Position numbers and translations under genes: made by a program. A stretch of DNA of 64,000 nt, taken from NCBI RefSeq assembly GCF_004217545.1, contig NZ_SHKY01000001.1, forward strand, positions 1-64,000, in the 5' to 3' direction. Below, in pieces: positions 1-7,925 of the stretch. Under the pieces are notes generated by a model. That model made no database searches and had not been told where the DNA came from. It saw nothing but the letters and a program-made list of their open reading frames with translations. How positions within the stretch are numbered: the first letter of the stretch is position 1; each line of letters opens with the position of its first letter. The stretch is from Krasilnikovia cinnamomea (GTDB lineage Bacteria > Actinomycetota > Actinomycetes > Mycobacteriales > Micromonosporaceae).

Positions 1-187
1 CGCGGTCGGCGCGCTGCTGGCGCACCACGCCCTTCTTGGCGAGCCGGTCCAGCACGGTCATCACGGTCGTGTACGCCAGGTCGCGCTCACGGCTGAGCCG
101 CTCGTGCACCTGCCGTACGGTCAGCGGCTCGCCCGCGTCCCACAACTGCGTCATGACCTCGCGCTCGAGGTCGCCCAGCCCGGCCAT
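1..187 (-). CDS. BlaI/MecI/CopY-family transcriptional repressor (5' part, runs off the window)
   Basis: The 62 visible residues, read leftwards from the ATG at 185-187, form the winged-helix N-terminus of a BlaI/MecI repressor: an LERE-VMTQLWD helix, then VRQVHERL, then the recognition helix AYTTVMTVLDRLAKKGV. This AYTTV-x4-RL signature is typical of the family. BlaI-type proteins bind DNA as dimers through this domain; the dimerisation domain lies outside the window. The gene diverges from cydA, and the 77-bp gap between them holds two dyad operators, so the protein probably represses itself and the cytochrome bd operon. Whether a BlaR-type M56 sensor protease follows it cannot be seen. The family call is firm; the target assignment is inferred from position. 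Confidence 0.85.
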   Translation of the reverse strand, partial: MAGLGDLEREVMTQLWDAGEPLTVRQVHERLSRERDLAYTTVMTVLDRLAKKGVVRQQRADR

Positions 188-212
188 GTGAGCCACTCTA
201 CTCGCCGCGTCG

Positions 213-250
213 TACTACGGGTCGTAGTATCTACTACGTTTCGTCGTAGA
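213..250. promoter_or_regulatory. Two tandem dyad operators between blaI-like gene and cydA
   Basis: Site 1 (213-229) is a perfect inverted repeat, TACTACG-ggt-CGTAGTA. Site 2 (230-250) has the half-sites TCTACTACG and CGTCGTAGA around a TTT spacer, with one mismatch in nine. The two centres are 19 bp apart, about two helical turns. Site 2 abuts the cydA ribosome binding site (AGAGGAGG, 248-255). The GTAGTA-type halves fit the dyads bound by BlaI-family winged-helix dimers; binding by the adjacent regulator is inferred from its divergent position. Confidence 0.7.
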
Positions 251-264
251 GGAGGGGCCCCCGC

Positions 265-1671
265 GTGGACGTGCTCGATCTGACGCGGCTGCAGTTCGCG
301 GTCGTGACGATCTACCACTACCTGTTCGTGCCGCTGTCGATCAGCCTCGCCGCCACCGCCGCCGGACTGGAACTCGCCTGGCTGCGCACCGGCGCCGACA
401 AGTACCGGCAGCTCACCCGCTTCGTCGGCGCCCTGCTCATCGTCACGTTCGCGGTCGGGGTGGTCACCGGGCTGGTACAGGAATTCCAGTTCGGGCTCGG
501 CTGGAGCAACTTCGCCCGCTTCTACGGCGACGTCTTCGGGCCCACGCTGGCCATCGAGGGCATGCTCGCGTTCTTCCTGGAGGCCACGTTCCTGGCGCTG
601 TGGTACTTCGGCTGGGACCGGCTGCCCCGCGCGGCGCACGCCGCCACGATCGTCGTCGTGGCCGTCGGCACGGTGCTGTCCGCCTTCATCATCCTGGCCG
701 CCAACTCGTTCATGCAGAACCCGGTCGCGTACGCCCTCGACCCCGCCACCGGGCGCGCCCGGCTCACCAGCCTCACCGCGCTGCTGACCAACGAAGTCAA
801 CCTGGCCGCCTTCCCGCACACCATGGCCGGAGCCGCGATGGCCGGCGGGGCCCTGCTGCTGGCGATCGGCGCGTGGCGGGCACGGTCCGCCGCGAAGTCC
901 GCCGCCGGTGACGGGGCGGCGTTCGGCACCCTCGCCCGGCTCGGCGCCTGGCTCACCTTCCTCGGTGGCGCGCTCACCGCCCTCACCGGCGACTACCTCG
1001 GCAAGGTCATCACCGGCGTGCAGCCGATGAAGATGGCCGCCGCCGAGGCGCTGTACGCCACCACCGCGGGCGCGCCGTTCTCCGTCTTCGCCCTCGGCGG
1101 CGGTGGCGACGGGCGGCCGTTCTTCAGCATCGAGGTGCCCTACCTGCTGTCCGTCCTCGCCAAGGGCTCCCCCGGCGCCACCGTCGCCGGCATCGACGAC
1201 CTGCAGGCCCAGTACGTCGCCCAGTACGGCCCCGGCAGCTACATCCCCATGGTCCCCGTGGCGTTCTGGACGTTCCGGCTCATGATCGGGATCGGGATGC
1301 TGGCCGCCGGGCTCGCCGCCGCGTACCTGTGGACCGGGCGGCGCGGGCGCACCCCGCACCGGCTGCTGGTCCGCGCCCTGCCGGTGCTGCCGCTGCTGCC
1401 CGCCGCGGCCAACACCTTCGGCTGGCTGTTCACCGAGACGGCCCGCCAGCCCTGGCTGGCGTTCGGCATCACCACCGTCGCCGACGGCCTGTCCCCCGGC
1501 CTGACCCGCGCCGAGGTGCTGGCCTCCCTGCTCGGCTTCACCGCCGTGTACGGCGTCCTCGCGGTCGTCTGGCTGCGCCTCGTGCGGCGGCTCGCGCGCA
1601 AGCCCCTGGACCCCGCGCCCGCGCCCGCCTGCGCCGAGCGGGACACCCCCGAACCCGCCCCGGTCTACTGA
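265..1671 (+). CDS. cydA: Cytochrome bd quinol oxidase subunit I
   Basis: 468 aa, polytopic inner-membrane haem subunit of the bd oxidase, which oxidises quinol and reduces O2 to water at high oxygen affinity. GTG start at 265 follows an excellent AGAGGAGG site. Visible family marks: His18 in TIYHYLFVP (high-spin haem ligand), the EFQFGLGWSNF block, a second haem His in FPHTMAG near residue 184, Met in FRLMIGIG near 340, and the late-helix motif ARQPW, where most family members have GRQPW. The Q-loop is short, as in actinobacterial and Bacillus-type enzymes. cydB follows after 9 bp, and cydDC overlaps cydB, so this is one operon. The operator pair upstream suggests repression by the divergent BlaI-like protein. 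Confidence 0.97.
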   Translation: MDVLDLTRLQFAVVTIYHYLFVPLSISLAATAAGLELAWLRTGADKYRQLTRFVGALLIVTFAVGVVTGLVQEFQFGLGWSNFARFYGDVFGPTLAIEGMLAFFLEATFLALWYFGWDRLPRAAHAATIVVVAVGTVLSAFIILAANSFMQNPVAYALDPATGRARLTSLTALLTNEVNLAAFPHTMAGAAMAGGALLLAIGAWRARSAAKSAAGDGAAFGTLARLGAWLTFLGGALTALTGDYLGKVITGVQPMKMAAAEALYATTAGAPFSVFALGGGGDGRPFFSIEVPYLLSVLAKGSPGATVAGIDDLQAQYVAQYGPGSYIPMVPVAFWTFRLMIGIGMLAAGLAAAYLWTGRRGRTPHRLLVRALPVLPLLPAAANTFGWLFTETARQPWLAFGITTVADGLSPGLTRAEVLASLLGFTAVYGVLAVVWLRLVRRLARKPLDPAPAPACAERDTPEPAPVY

Positions 1672-1680
1672 GGAGCGCAG

Positions 1681-2661
1681 ATGGTCACGTTCTGGTTCGC
1701 GCTGGTCGTACTCTGCTGGGTGTTGTTCTTCGTGCTGGAGGGCTTCGACTTCGGCGTCGGCCTGCTGGCGGTGTTCCTCGGCCGCGACGACCACGAGCGG
1801 TCCGCGGCGATCCGTACGGTCGGCCCGTTCTGGGACGGCAACGAGGTCTGGCTGGTCGCCGCGATCGGGGTGACCTTCGCGGCGTTCCCCGACTGGTACG
1901 CGGCCCTGCTCTCCGGCCTGTACCTGCCGCTGGTCGCGCTGTTGCTGCTGCTGGCGATCCGGGGGGTGGCGCTGGAGTTCCGCGGCAAGTCCGACGGGGT
2001 CCGCTGGCGGCGCGGTTGCGACGCCGCGCTGGCGGCCAGCTCCGCCGGGATCGCGCTGCTGTGGGGTGCGGTGCTGGCGGTGCTCGTGCGCGGCCTCGCC
2101 CTCGGACCCGCCGGCGAGGTCACCGGCACCGGCCTGTCCCGCACGCTCGGTCCGCTGCTGAGCCCGGCCGCGGCGGCCGGGGCGGCGGCCGGACTCGCGG
2201 TGGCGGTGCTGCTCGGCGCGGCGTTCCTGGCCCTGCGCACCACCGGTCCGCTGCGGCGGCGCGCCCGGCGGGTCTGCGTGGCCACGGCGGCGCTGCTCGG
2301 CGCGGGTCTGGTCGCGGCGGCGGCCGTCACCGGCTCGGCGGGCCCGCTGGTCGCGGCGCTGCCGTGTGCCGGGGTGGCGCTGCTGGCCCGCGACCGGCGG
2401 GAGGGCGCGGCGTTCACCGTCGCCGCGCTCGCGGTGGCGGGCGCGGTGGTCGCGGTGTTCACCGTGCACGGCGACGTCGTGCTGCGCAGCACGCTCAACC
2501 CCGCGTGGTCGCTCACCCTCGCCGACGCCGCGGCCACCGGATCCACGCTGCGGCTGCTCACCGTGGCCGGGGTGCTCATCCTGCCCGGCGTGCTGGTGTA
2601 CCAGGGGTTCTCGTACTGGGTGTTCCGGCGGCGGGTCGCCAGTGAGCGGGTCCCCTCGTGA
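1681..2661 (+). CDS. cydB: Cytochrome bd quinol oxidase subunit II
   Basis: 326 aa, the second integral-membrane subunit of the bd oxidase, which pairs with CydA. The N-terminus carries the family blocks EGFDFGVGLL (about residues 20-29) and FWDGNEVWL (about 50-58). Hydrophobic helices fill the rest, and the C-terminal SYWVFRRR is typical. ATG at 1681 has GAGGAG just upstream, 9 bp after the cydA stop. Its TGA overlaps the GTG of cydDC (GTGA), indicating translational coupling. Confidence 0.96.
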   Translation: MVTFWFALVVLCWVLFFVLEGFDFGVGLLAVFLGRDDHERSAAIRTVGPFWDGNEVWLVAAIGVTFAAFPDWYAALLSGLYLPLVALLLLLAIRGVALEFRGKSDGVRWRRGCDAALAASSAGIALLWGAVLAVLVRGLALGPAGEVTGTGLSRTLGPLLSPAAAAGAAAGLAVAVLLGAAFLALRTTGPLRRRARRVCVATAALLGAGLVAAAAVTGSAGPLVAALPCAGVALLARDRREGAAFTVAALAVAGAVVAVFTVHGDVVLRSTLNPAWSLTLADAAATGSTLRLLTVAGVLILPGVLVYQGFSYWVFRRRVASERVPS

Positions 2662-5600
2662 CCCGTGGCCCGCTGGACCGGCGGCTGCTGCGGCACGCCC
2701 GCGCCAGCCGTACGCCGATCGCCGCGCTGGCGGGTATCGGGGCGGGGCAGGCCTGCGCGACGCTGCTGCTGGCCGTCGCGCTGGCCCGCACGGTCGCGGA
2801 ACACCTCGACGGTGCGACGGTGGCGCTGCTGGCCGGGGCGTACCTCGCGCGGGCCGGGTTCGCCTGGGCCGAGCAGGTCGTCGCCCAGCGCGCCGCGGCC
2901 CGGGTCAGCGACGAGCTGCGGCGCGGCGTCCTGGCGGCGGCGCTGCGCCGGGGCCCCGCCTGGGCCGCCCGGTACGGCGCCGGGCGGCTGACCGCCGTGC
3001 TCACCACCGGGCTGGACGCGCTGCGTCCCTGGTTCAGCGGGTACCTGCCCGCGCTCGTTCTCGGCGTGGCCCTGCCCCCGCTGGTGGTCGCCGCCATCGC
3101 CGTCGTGGACCCGCCCTCGGCGCTGATCGCGCTCGCCACCCTGCCCCTGCTACCGGTGCTCGGCGCACTGATCGGGTGGGCCACCCAGGCGCGCGCCCGG
3201 CAGCGGTGGGCCGCCGACGCCCGGCTCGCGGGCCACTTCCTGGACGTGGTGCGCGGGCTGGCGACCCTGCGCGGGTACGGGCGGGCCGAACGGCAGGTAC
3301 CGGTCGTCGCGGCGATGACCGAGCGGCACCGCGCGGCCACCATGCGGGTGCTGCGGGTCGCGTTCCTCTCCTCGACCGCGCTTGATCTGGTGGGCACGCT
3401 GTCCGTGGGGCTGATCGCGGTCACCGTCGGGCTCCGGGTGGCGGCCGGGGATCTGGCGCTGGAACCCGCCCTGCTGGTGATCCTGCTGGCGCCGGAGGCG
3501 TACCGGCCGCTGCGGGAGATGGCGGCCCGCTTCCACGCCAGCACCGACGCCACCGCGGTGATCTCCGACGTGGACGAGGTGCTCACCGGGCCGGCGCCGG
3601 CCGGTCAGAACGGCCCGGCGGGCGCCACCGGGACCGTCGCCGCGAGCGGGAACCGGGGCGGCGCACCCGGTGTCGCGGCAGCCGACATCCGGGTACGTCA
3701 CCCCGGTGCCACCTGCGACGCCCTGGTCCTGCCGGGACTCGCGGTGGCGGCGGGCGAGTTCGTGGCGTTGCGCGGGGCGTCCGGCGCGGGCAAGACCACC
3801 GCCCTTCGGGTGCTGGCCGGGCTGCAGCCGCCCGGCCAGGGCACCGCGATCGTGACGGGGCCGCGCCCGCTCTATCTGCCGCAGCGGCCGATGCTGCCGC
3901 ACGCCCGTACGGTCGCCGACGTCTTCGCCCGCGCCACCGGCCCGCGGGCGGCCCCCGACCCGGCCGGGATCGCGGCGGCGCTGCGGGTCGTGGGCCTCGA
4001 CGGCGAACTCGGCCCCGGCACTGCGCTGGGTGAACACGGCGGCGGCGTGTCCGCCGGGCAACGGCAGCGGCTCGCCCTGGCCGTACTGCTGCACCAGGCG
4101 CGCCGGGAACCGGTGACCCTGCTGCTGGACGAGCCGACCGCGCACCTCGACCCGGCCGCGGAGGAACTGGTGGTGGCGGAGCTGCGGGCGGCCGCCCGGC
4201 GCGGCTGCGCGGTGCTGGCGGTGGCGCACCGGCCCGCGCTGCTGGCGGCGGCGGACCGCGCCGTCACCATCCACACCGCCACCGGCCGCCCGGGCGGGGT
4301 CACGGCCGGCCGGGAGCGCGCCCCGGCGGCACCCGCGTTGCCGCGCGCCGTCGACGGCCGCCGGTTCGGCCGGGTGGTACGGCGGCCCGGCACGGCGGTC
4401 GTTCTGGGCGCGGCGGCGTGGCTGGCCGGGATCGCGCTGACCGGCGCCGCCGCCTGGCTGCTCGTCCGGGCGGCCACGATGCCGCCGGTGCTGACGCTGT
4501 CGGCCGCGGTCGTGACGGTCCGGGCGACGGCGATCGCCCGGCCACTGCTGCGCTACCTGGAACGGCTGGTGTCGCACGAGGTCGCCTTCGCCCGCCTGGG
4601 CGCCTGGCGGTCCCGCGTGTACGCCGACCTGATCCCCCGCGTACCGGGCCCGGACCGGCACCGCCGTGGTGACCTGCTGACCCGCGTGGTCGACGACGTG
4701 GACGCCCGGGTGGACGGGCTGCTGCGCGGACGCCTGCCACGGGCCGCCGCCGCGCTGACCGTGGGCGTGGCCGGGGTCGCCGCCGCGGCCGTGCAGCCCG
4801 CCGTCCTGCTCCCCCTCGCCGCCGGGCTGGGCCTTTCCGCCGTGGCGGCGCCCGCGCTGGCCGGGCGCCGGGCCGCGCGACTGGACGAGGCCACCGGGCG
4901 GGCCCGCGCCGAACTGCGCGACGCCCTGGTGGAGTCCGTCGACGCGCTGGAGGAACTGGCCGCCCGCGACGCGCGGGCGGCGCTGGCCGTACCGGAGCGG
5001 CGCAGCCTCGCCCTGTCCACGATGGAGGCCCGCGCGGCGTGGAGCGCGGGCGGGGCCGCCGCGTTGGCGCACCTCGGCTGGGGAGTGGCCGTGGTGGGCA
5101 CCGCCGCCGTCCTGAGCGCGGTCACCGGTGTCGCGCCGGAATGGGCCGCCGTGCTGCTGCTCGGCACGGTGGCCCTGAACGAGCCCGTGGCGGGGCTGCC
5201 GGACGCGGCCGTGGCCCGCCGCCGGGCGGCGGGCGCGCGGGCCCGGCTGGCCGCACTCGCCCCCTCGGCCCCCTGGACGAGTGCCGAGGGCGCGGGCGGG
5301 ACCGGAACGTGGGCTGAGGGCGCGGACCGGGCCGCGACATCGGTCGAAGGCGCGGGCGGGGCCGGGGTCAGGGTCCGCGGGCTCGTGGCGGGCTGGCGCC
5401 CCGACGCACCACCGGCGCTGCGCGGGCTCGACCTGGACCTGCCCGCGGGCGGGCGGGTGGCGGTGCTCGGCGCGTCCGGCAGCGGCAAGTCCACGCTGGC
5501 CGCCGTGCTGGCCCGGCTGCTCGACCCGCGCGAAGGGACGGTGTGGATCGACGGCACGGATCTGCGTGCGCTGCCGGAGGAGGCCGTCCGCGGCACGATC

Positions 5601-6032
5601 GCCCTGGTCGGCGACGACACCGGACACGTCTTCGCCTCCACCGTACGGGAGAACCTGCGCCTGGCCCGCCCCCGCGCGACCGACGCCGACCTGCACGCCG
5701 TCCTGGCCCGGGTCGGCCTCGGCGACTGGCTGGCCCGGCTCCCGGACGGGCTCGACACCTGGCTCGGCACCGGCGGCGCCACCGTCTCCGGCGGGCAGCG
5801 GCGCCGGCTGGCGACCGCTCGCGCGCTGCTGGCCGGACCGCGCGTGCTCATCCTCGACGAACCGACCGAAGGCCTGGCCGAGGACGAGGCCGGACTGCTG
5901 ATGGCGGACCTGCTGGCCGCCGGTGCGGGCCTGTCCGTGCTGCTGTTCACCCACCGCCGCGAGGGCCTGGACGCGGTCGACGCCGTGCACGTCCTGACCG
6001 AGGGGGCGCTGGCCGAACCGGTGCTGCGGTAG
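2658..6032 (+). CDS. cydDC: Fused CydD-CydC heterodimeric-type ABC exporter for cytochrome bd assembly
   Basis: 1124 aa: two complete TMD-NBD halves in one chain, as commonly found in actinobacteria. CydDC is needed for assembly of cytochrome bd; in E. coli it has been linked to thiol export and more recently to haem handling. First half: Walker A GASGAGKTT near residue 375, signature VSAGQRQR, Walker B LLLDEPTAHLD, H-loop AVAHR. Second half: Walker A GASGSGKST near 940, signature VSGGQRRR, Walker B LILDEPTEGLAED, H-loop FTHRR. Both ATP sites look competent. The linker before the second NBD (about residues 870-905) is a Gly/Ala/Glu-rich imperfect repeat (GAGG, EGAD, EGAGG) matching a low-complexity DNA repeat near 5280-5370. 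GTG start overlaps the cydB stop by 4 bp. Confidence 0.95.
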   Translation: MTRGPLDRRLLRHARASRTPIAALAGIGAGQACATLLLAVALARTVAEHLDGATVALLAGAYLARAGFAWAEQVVAQRAAARVSDELRRGVLAAALRRGPAWAARYGAGRLTAVLTTGLDALRPWFSGYLPALVLGVALPPLVVAAIAVVDPPSALIALATLPLLPVLGALIGWATQARARQRWAADARLAGHFLDVVRGLATLRGYGRAERQVPVVAAMTERHRAATMRVLRVAFLSSTALDLVGTLSVGLIAVTVGLRVAAGDLALEPALLVILLAPEAYRPLREMAARFHASTDATAVISDVDEVLTGPAPAGQNGPAGATGTVAASGNRGGAPGVAAADIRVRHPGATCDALVLPGLAVAAGEFVALRGASGAGKTTALRVLAGLQPPGQGTAIVTGPRPLYLPQRPMLPHARTVADVFARATGPRAAPDPAGIAAALRVVGLDGELGPGTALGEHGGGVSAGQRQRLALAVLLHQARREPVTLLLDEPTAHLDPAAEELVVAELRAAARRGCAVLAVAHRPALLAAADRAVTIHTATGRPGGVTAGRERAPAAPALPRAVDGRRFGRVVRRPGTAVVLGAAAWLAGIALTGAAAWLLVRAATMPPVLTLSAAVVTVRATAIARPLLRYLERLVSHEVAFARLGAWRSRVYADLIPRVPGPDRHRRGDLLTRVVDDVDARVDGLLRGRLPRAAAALTVGVAGVAAAAVQPAVLLPLAAGLGLSAVAAPALAGRRAARLDEATGRARAELRDALVESVDALEELAARDARAALAVPERRSLALSTMEARAAWSAGGAAALAHLGWGVAVVGTAAVLSAVTGVAPEWAAVLLLGTVALNEPVAGLPDAAVARRRAAGARARLAALAPSAPWTSAEGAGGTGTWAEGADRAATSVEGAGGAGVRVRGLVAGWRPDAPPALRGLDLDLPAGGRVAVLGASGSGKSTLAAVLARLLDPREGTVWIDGTDLRALPEEAVRGTIALVGDDTGHVFASTVRENLRLARPRATDADLHAVLARVGLGDWLARLPDGLDTWLGTGGATVSGGQRRRLATARALLAGPRVLILDEPTEGLAEDEAGLLMADLLAAGAGLSVLLFTHRREGLDAVDAVHVLTEGALAEPVLR

Positions 6033-6121
6033 ACGGCCCCGCGGCGGGCCTGTCCGGCACGCCGCCGGGCGGAGACACCGACTGCCCCGGCCCGCCGTGC
6101 ACAGCCGGACCCGGGGCCGTC
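6032..6121. terminator. Long inverted repeat between convergent cydDC and ABC exporter genes
   Basis: GACGGCCCCG at 6032-6041 and CGGGGCCGTC at 6112-6121 are perfect complements that touch both convergent stop codons. The 70-nt loop contains further GGCGG/CCGCC pairing. There is no T-run. It could serve as a bidirectional terminator, but the long loop makes this uncertain. Confidence 0.4.
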
Positions 6122-7925
6122 AGCGCGCGCCGTCGCCGTGCCAGGAGCGCCACAGCGCCGCGTAGGTGCCACCGGCCGCGACCAGTTCGTCGTGGCTGCC
6201 GAGCTCCACGACCCGGCCCGCGTCGAGCACCGCGACCCGGTCCGCGTCGCGGGCGGTCTGCAACCGGTGGGCCACCACGACGACGGTGCGCTCGCGCAGC
6301 ACGGCGGCCAGCGCCCGCTCGGCGCCCCGCGCGGTCCGGGGGTCCAGCAGCGCGGTGGCCTCGTCGAGCAGGACCGTGTGCGGGTTCGCCAGCACCACCC
6401 GGGCGAGCGCCACCTGCTGGGCGCGGGCGCCGTCGAGCGGGTGGCGGCCGAGGTCGGTGTCCAGCCCGGCCGGTAGCTCGTCGAGCCAGTTCACGCCGAC
6501 CGTGGCCAGGGCCGCGCGCAGGTGCGTGTCCGTGGCCCGGGGGGCCGCCAGCCGCAGGTTGTCGCGCAGCGAGTCGCGGAAGACGTGGTGCTCCTGGGTG
6601 ACGAGGACGAGCTGGCGGCGCAGCAGCCCCGGGGGCAGGTCGGCGACGGGCACGCCACCGACCGTGACCGTACCGGCGCGCGGGCGGTCCACCCCGGCCA
6701 GCAGCCGGACGAGGGTGGACTTTCCGGCGCCGGAGACGCCGACGACCGCGAGCCGCTCCCCCGGCCGCACGGTGAGGTCGACGCCGCGCAGCACGTCCGG
6801 CCCGCCGTCGTAGGCGTACCACACCCCGGTCATCTCGATGCGGTCCCCGGCGGGGGCGGCGGTGCCGGGGGCCGGGGCGGGCGGGACCGCGGCCAGGCCC
6901 TCGACCCGGGCGTACGCCGCCCCGCTGGCCTGCAGGCGCTCCATCCAGACCAGGATGATGTCCAGCGGGGCGGCGAGCTGGCGCAGGTACAGCGCGCAGG
7001 CGGTGACCGCGCCGAGGCTGAGTTCGGCGTGCCGGTGCAGGGCGCCGCCGAGCAGCAGCACGGCGACCACGGGCAGCACATAGGACACGTCCACGAGCGG
7101 GAACAGCACGCTGCGCAGGAACAAGGTCCGCAGCCGGGCCCGCCGGACCCGGTCGACGGCGACCCGGCCGCCGGCGAGGCGGCGACCCTGCAGGCCGAGG
7201 GCCTCGACGGTACGGGCTCCCGCGACGGTCGCCGCCAGCTCGTCGGCGAGGGCGGAGCCGGCGGCGCCTTCCTCCAGGTAGGCGGCCCGGGCCCGGCGCA
7301 GGTACCAGCGGACCGCGATCGCCGCCGCGCCGAGGGAAAGCAGCCCGGCCGCGCCGAGCACCGGAGCGACCAGCAGCACCGCCCCGAGCAGGAACACCGC
7401 CTGGGTGGCGGCGACGAACACCTCGGGTACGGCGTCGCGCAGCGTGGCCGCGACGGCGCCGACGTCACCCGTGCCCCGCGCGGCCAGGTCGCCCGCGGGC
7501 ACCCGTTCGATCGTGGCGGGGGTCAGGCCCAGCGCCCGGTCGAGGAACTGTTCCCGGACCCGGGCCGCGGTCCGCTCCCCGAACCGGTGCGCGACCAGCA
7601 GCGTCCACCGGGTGAGCAGGATCTGCGCCGCCGTGGCGGCCACGATGCCCAGGGCCAGCCGGTCCACCCCGGCCACCGCGGCGGCGCCCTCGGCGGCGAC
7701 GGCGTCGACGATCTGCCCGAGCAGCCGCGGCGGGGCCAGCCCGGCGGCCGCGGCCAGGGCGGCGAGCCCGACCATGCCGGTGACGGCGCGCGCCTCGGCG
7801 GACAACAGCCCCGCCATGGCGCGGCGCACCCGGCGCCCGTCCGCGACCGGCAGGCCGTCCACCCGGCCGCCCGCCGCGCGGCGACCACCGGCCGCGCCGC
7901 CGCCCACGGCCGCCGGGGCGCTCAC
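6120..7925 (-). CDS. ABC exporter subunit with intact Walker A/B but degenerate signature
   Basis: 601 aa, TMD-NBD half-transporter. The NBD has Walker A GVSGAGKST, Q-loop LVTQEHHVF, Walker B TVLLDEATALLD with the catalytic Glu, and H-loop VVAHR. The LSGGQ signature is replaced by LDGARAQQ (around residue 500). GTG at 7923-7925 overlaps the TGA of the upstream exporter gene (GTGA), so the two are co-translated. The partner has the opposite defect: no Walker A but an intact LSGGQ. In the head-to-tail NBD dimer this leaves one complete ATP site, from this protein's Walker motifs and the partner's signature. The substrate is unknown; lipid, drug or peptide export is typical of the family. Convergent with cydDC. 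Confidence 0.9.
   Translation of the reverse strand: MSAPAAVGGGAAGGRRAAGGRVDGLPVADGRRVRRAMAGLLSAEARAVTGMVGLAALAAAAGLAPPRLLGQIVDAVAAEGAAAVAGVDRLALGIVAATAAQILLTRWTLLVAHRFGERTAARVREQFLDRALGLTPATIERVPAGDLAARGTGDVGAVAATLRDAVPEVFVAATQAVFLLGAVLLVAPVLGAAGLLSLGAAAIAVRWYLRRARAAYLEEGAAGSALADELAATVAGARTVEALGLQGRRLAGGRVAVDRVRRARLRTLFLRSVLFPLVDVSYVLPVVAVLLLGGALHRHAELSLGAVTACALYLRQLAAPLDIILVWMERLQASGAAYARVEGLAAVPPAPAPGTAAPAGDRIEMTGVWYAYDGGPDVLRGVDLTVRPGERLAVVGVSGAGKSTLVRLLAGVDRPRAGTVTVGGVPVADLPPGLLRRQLVLVTQEHHVFRDSLRDNLRLAAPRATDTHLRAALATVGVNWLDELPAGLDTDLGRHPLDGARAQQVALARVVLANPHTVLLDEATALLDPRTARGAERALAAVLRERTVVVVAHRLQTARDADRVAVLDAGRVVELGSHDELVAAGGTYAALWRSWHGDGAR

Noticed and set aside
63-250. Beta-lactamase regulatory system
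   Set aside because: The BlaI-like gene is divergent from cytochrome bd genes and no beta-lactamase or BlaR gene is visible in the window.
151-2469. Long minus-strand open frame opposite cydA/cydB
   Set aside because: Gln/Arg/Gly-rich composition typical of high-GC shadow frames; the plus-strand proteins show family motifs. Similar long shadows opposite cydDC, htpG, ppdK and others were also dropped.
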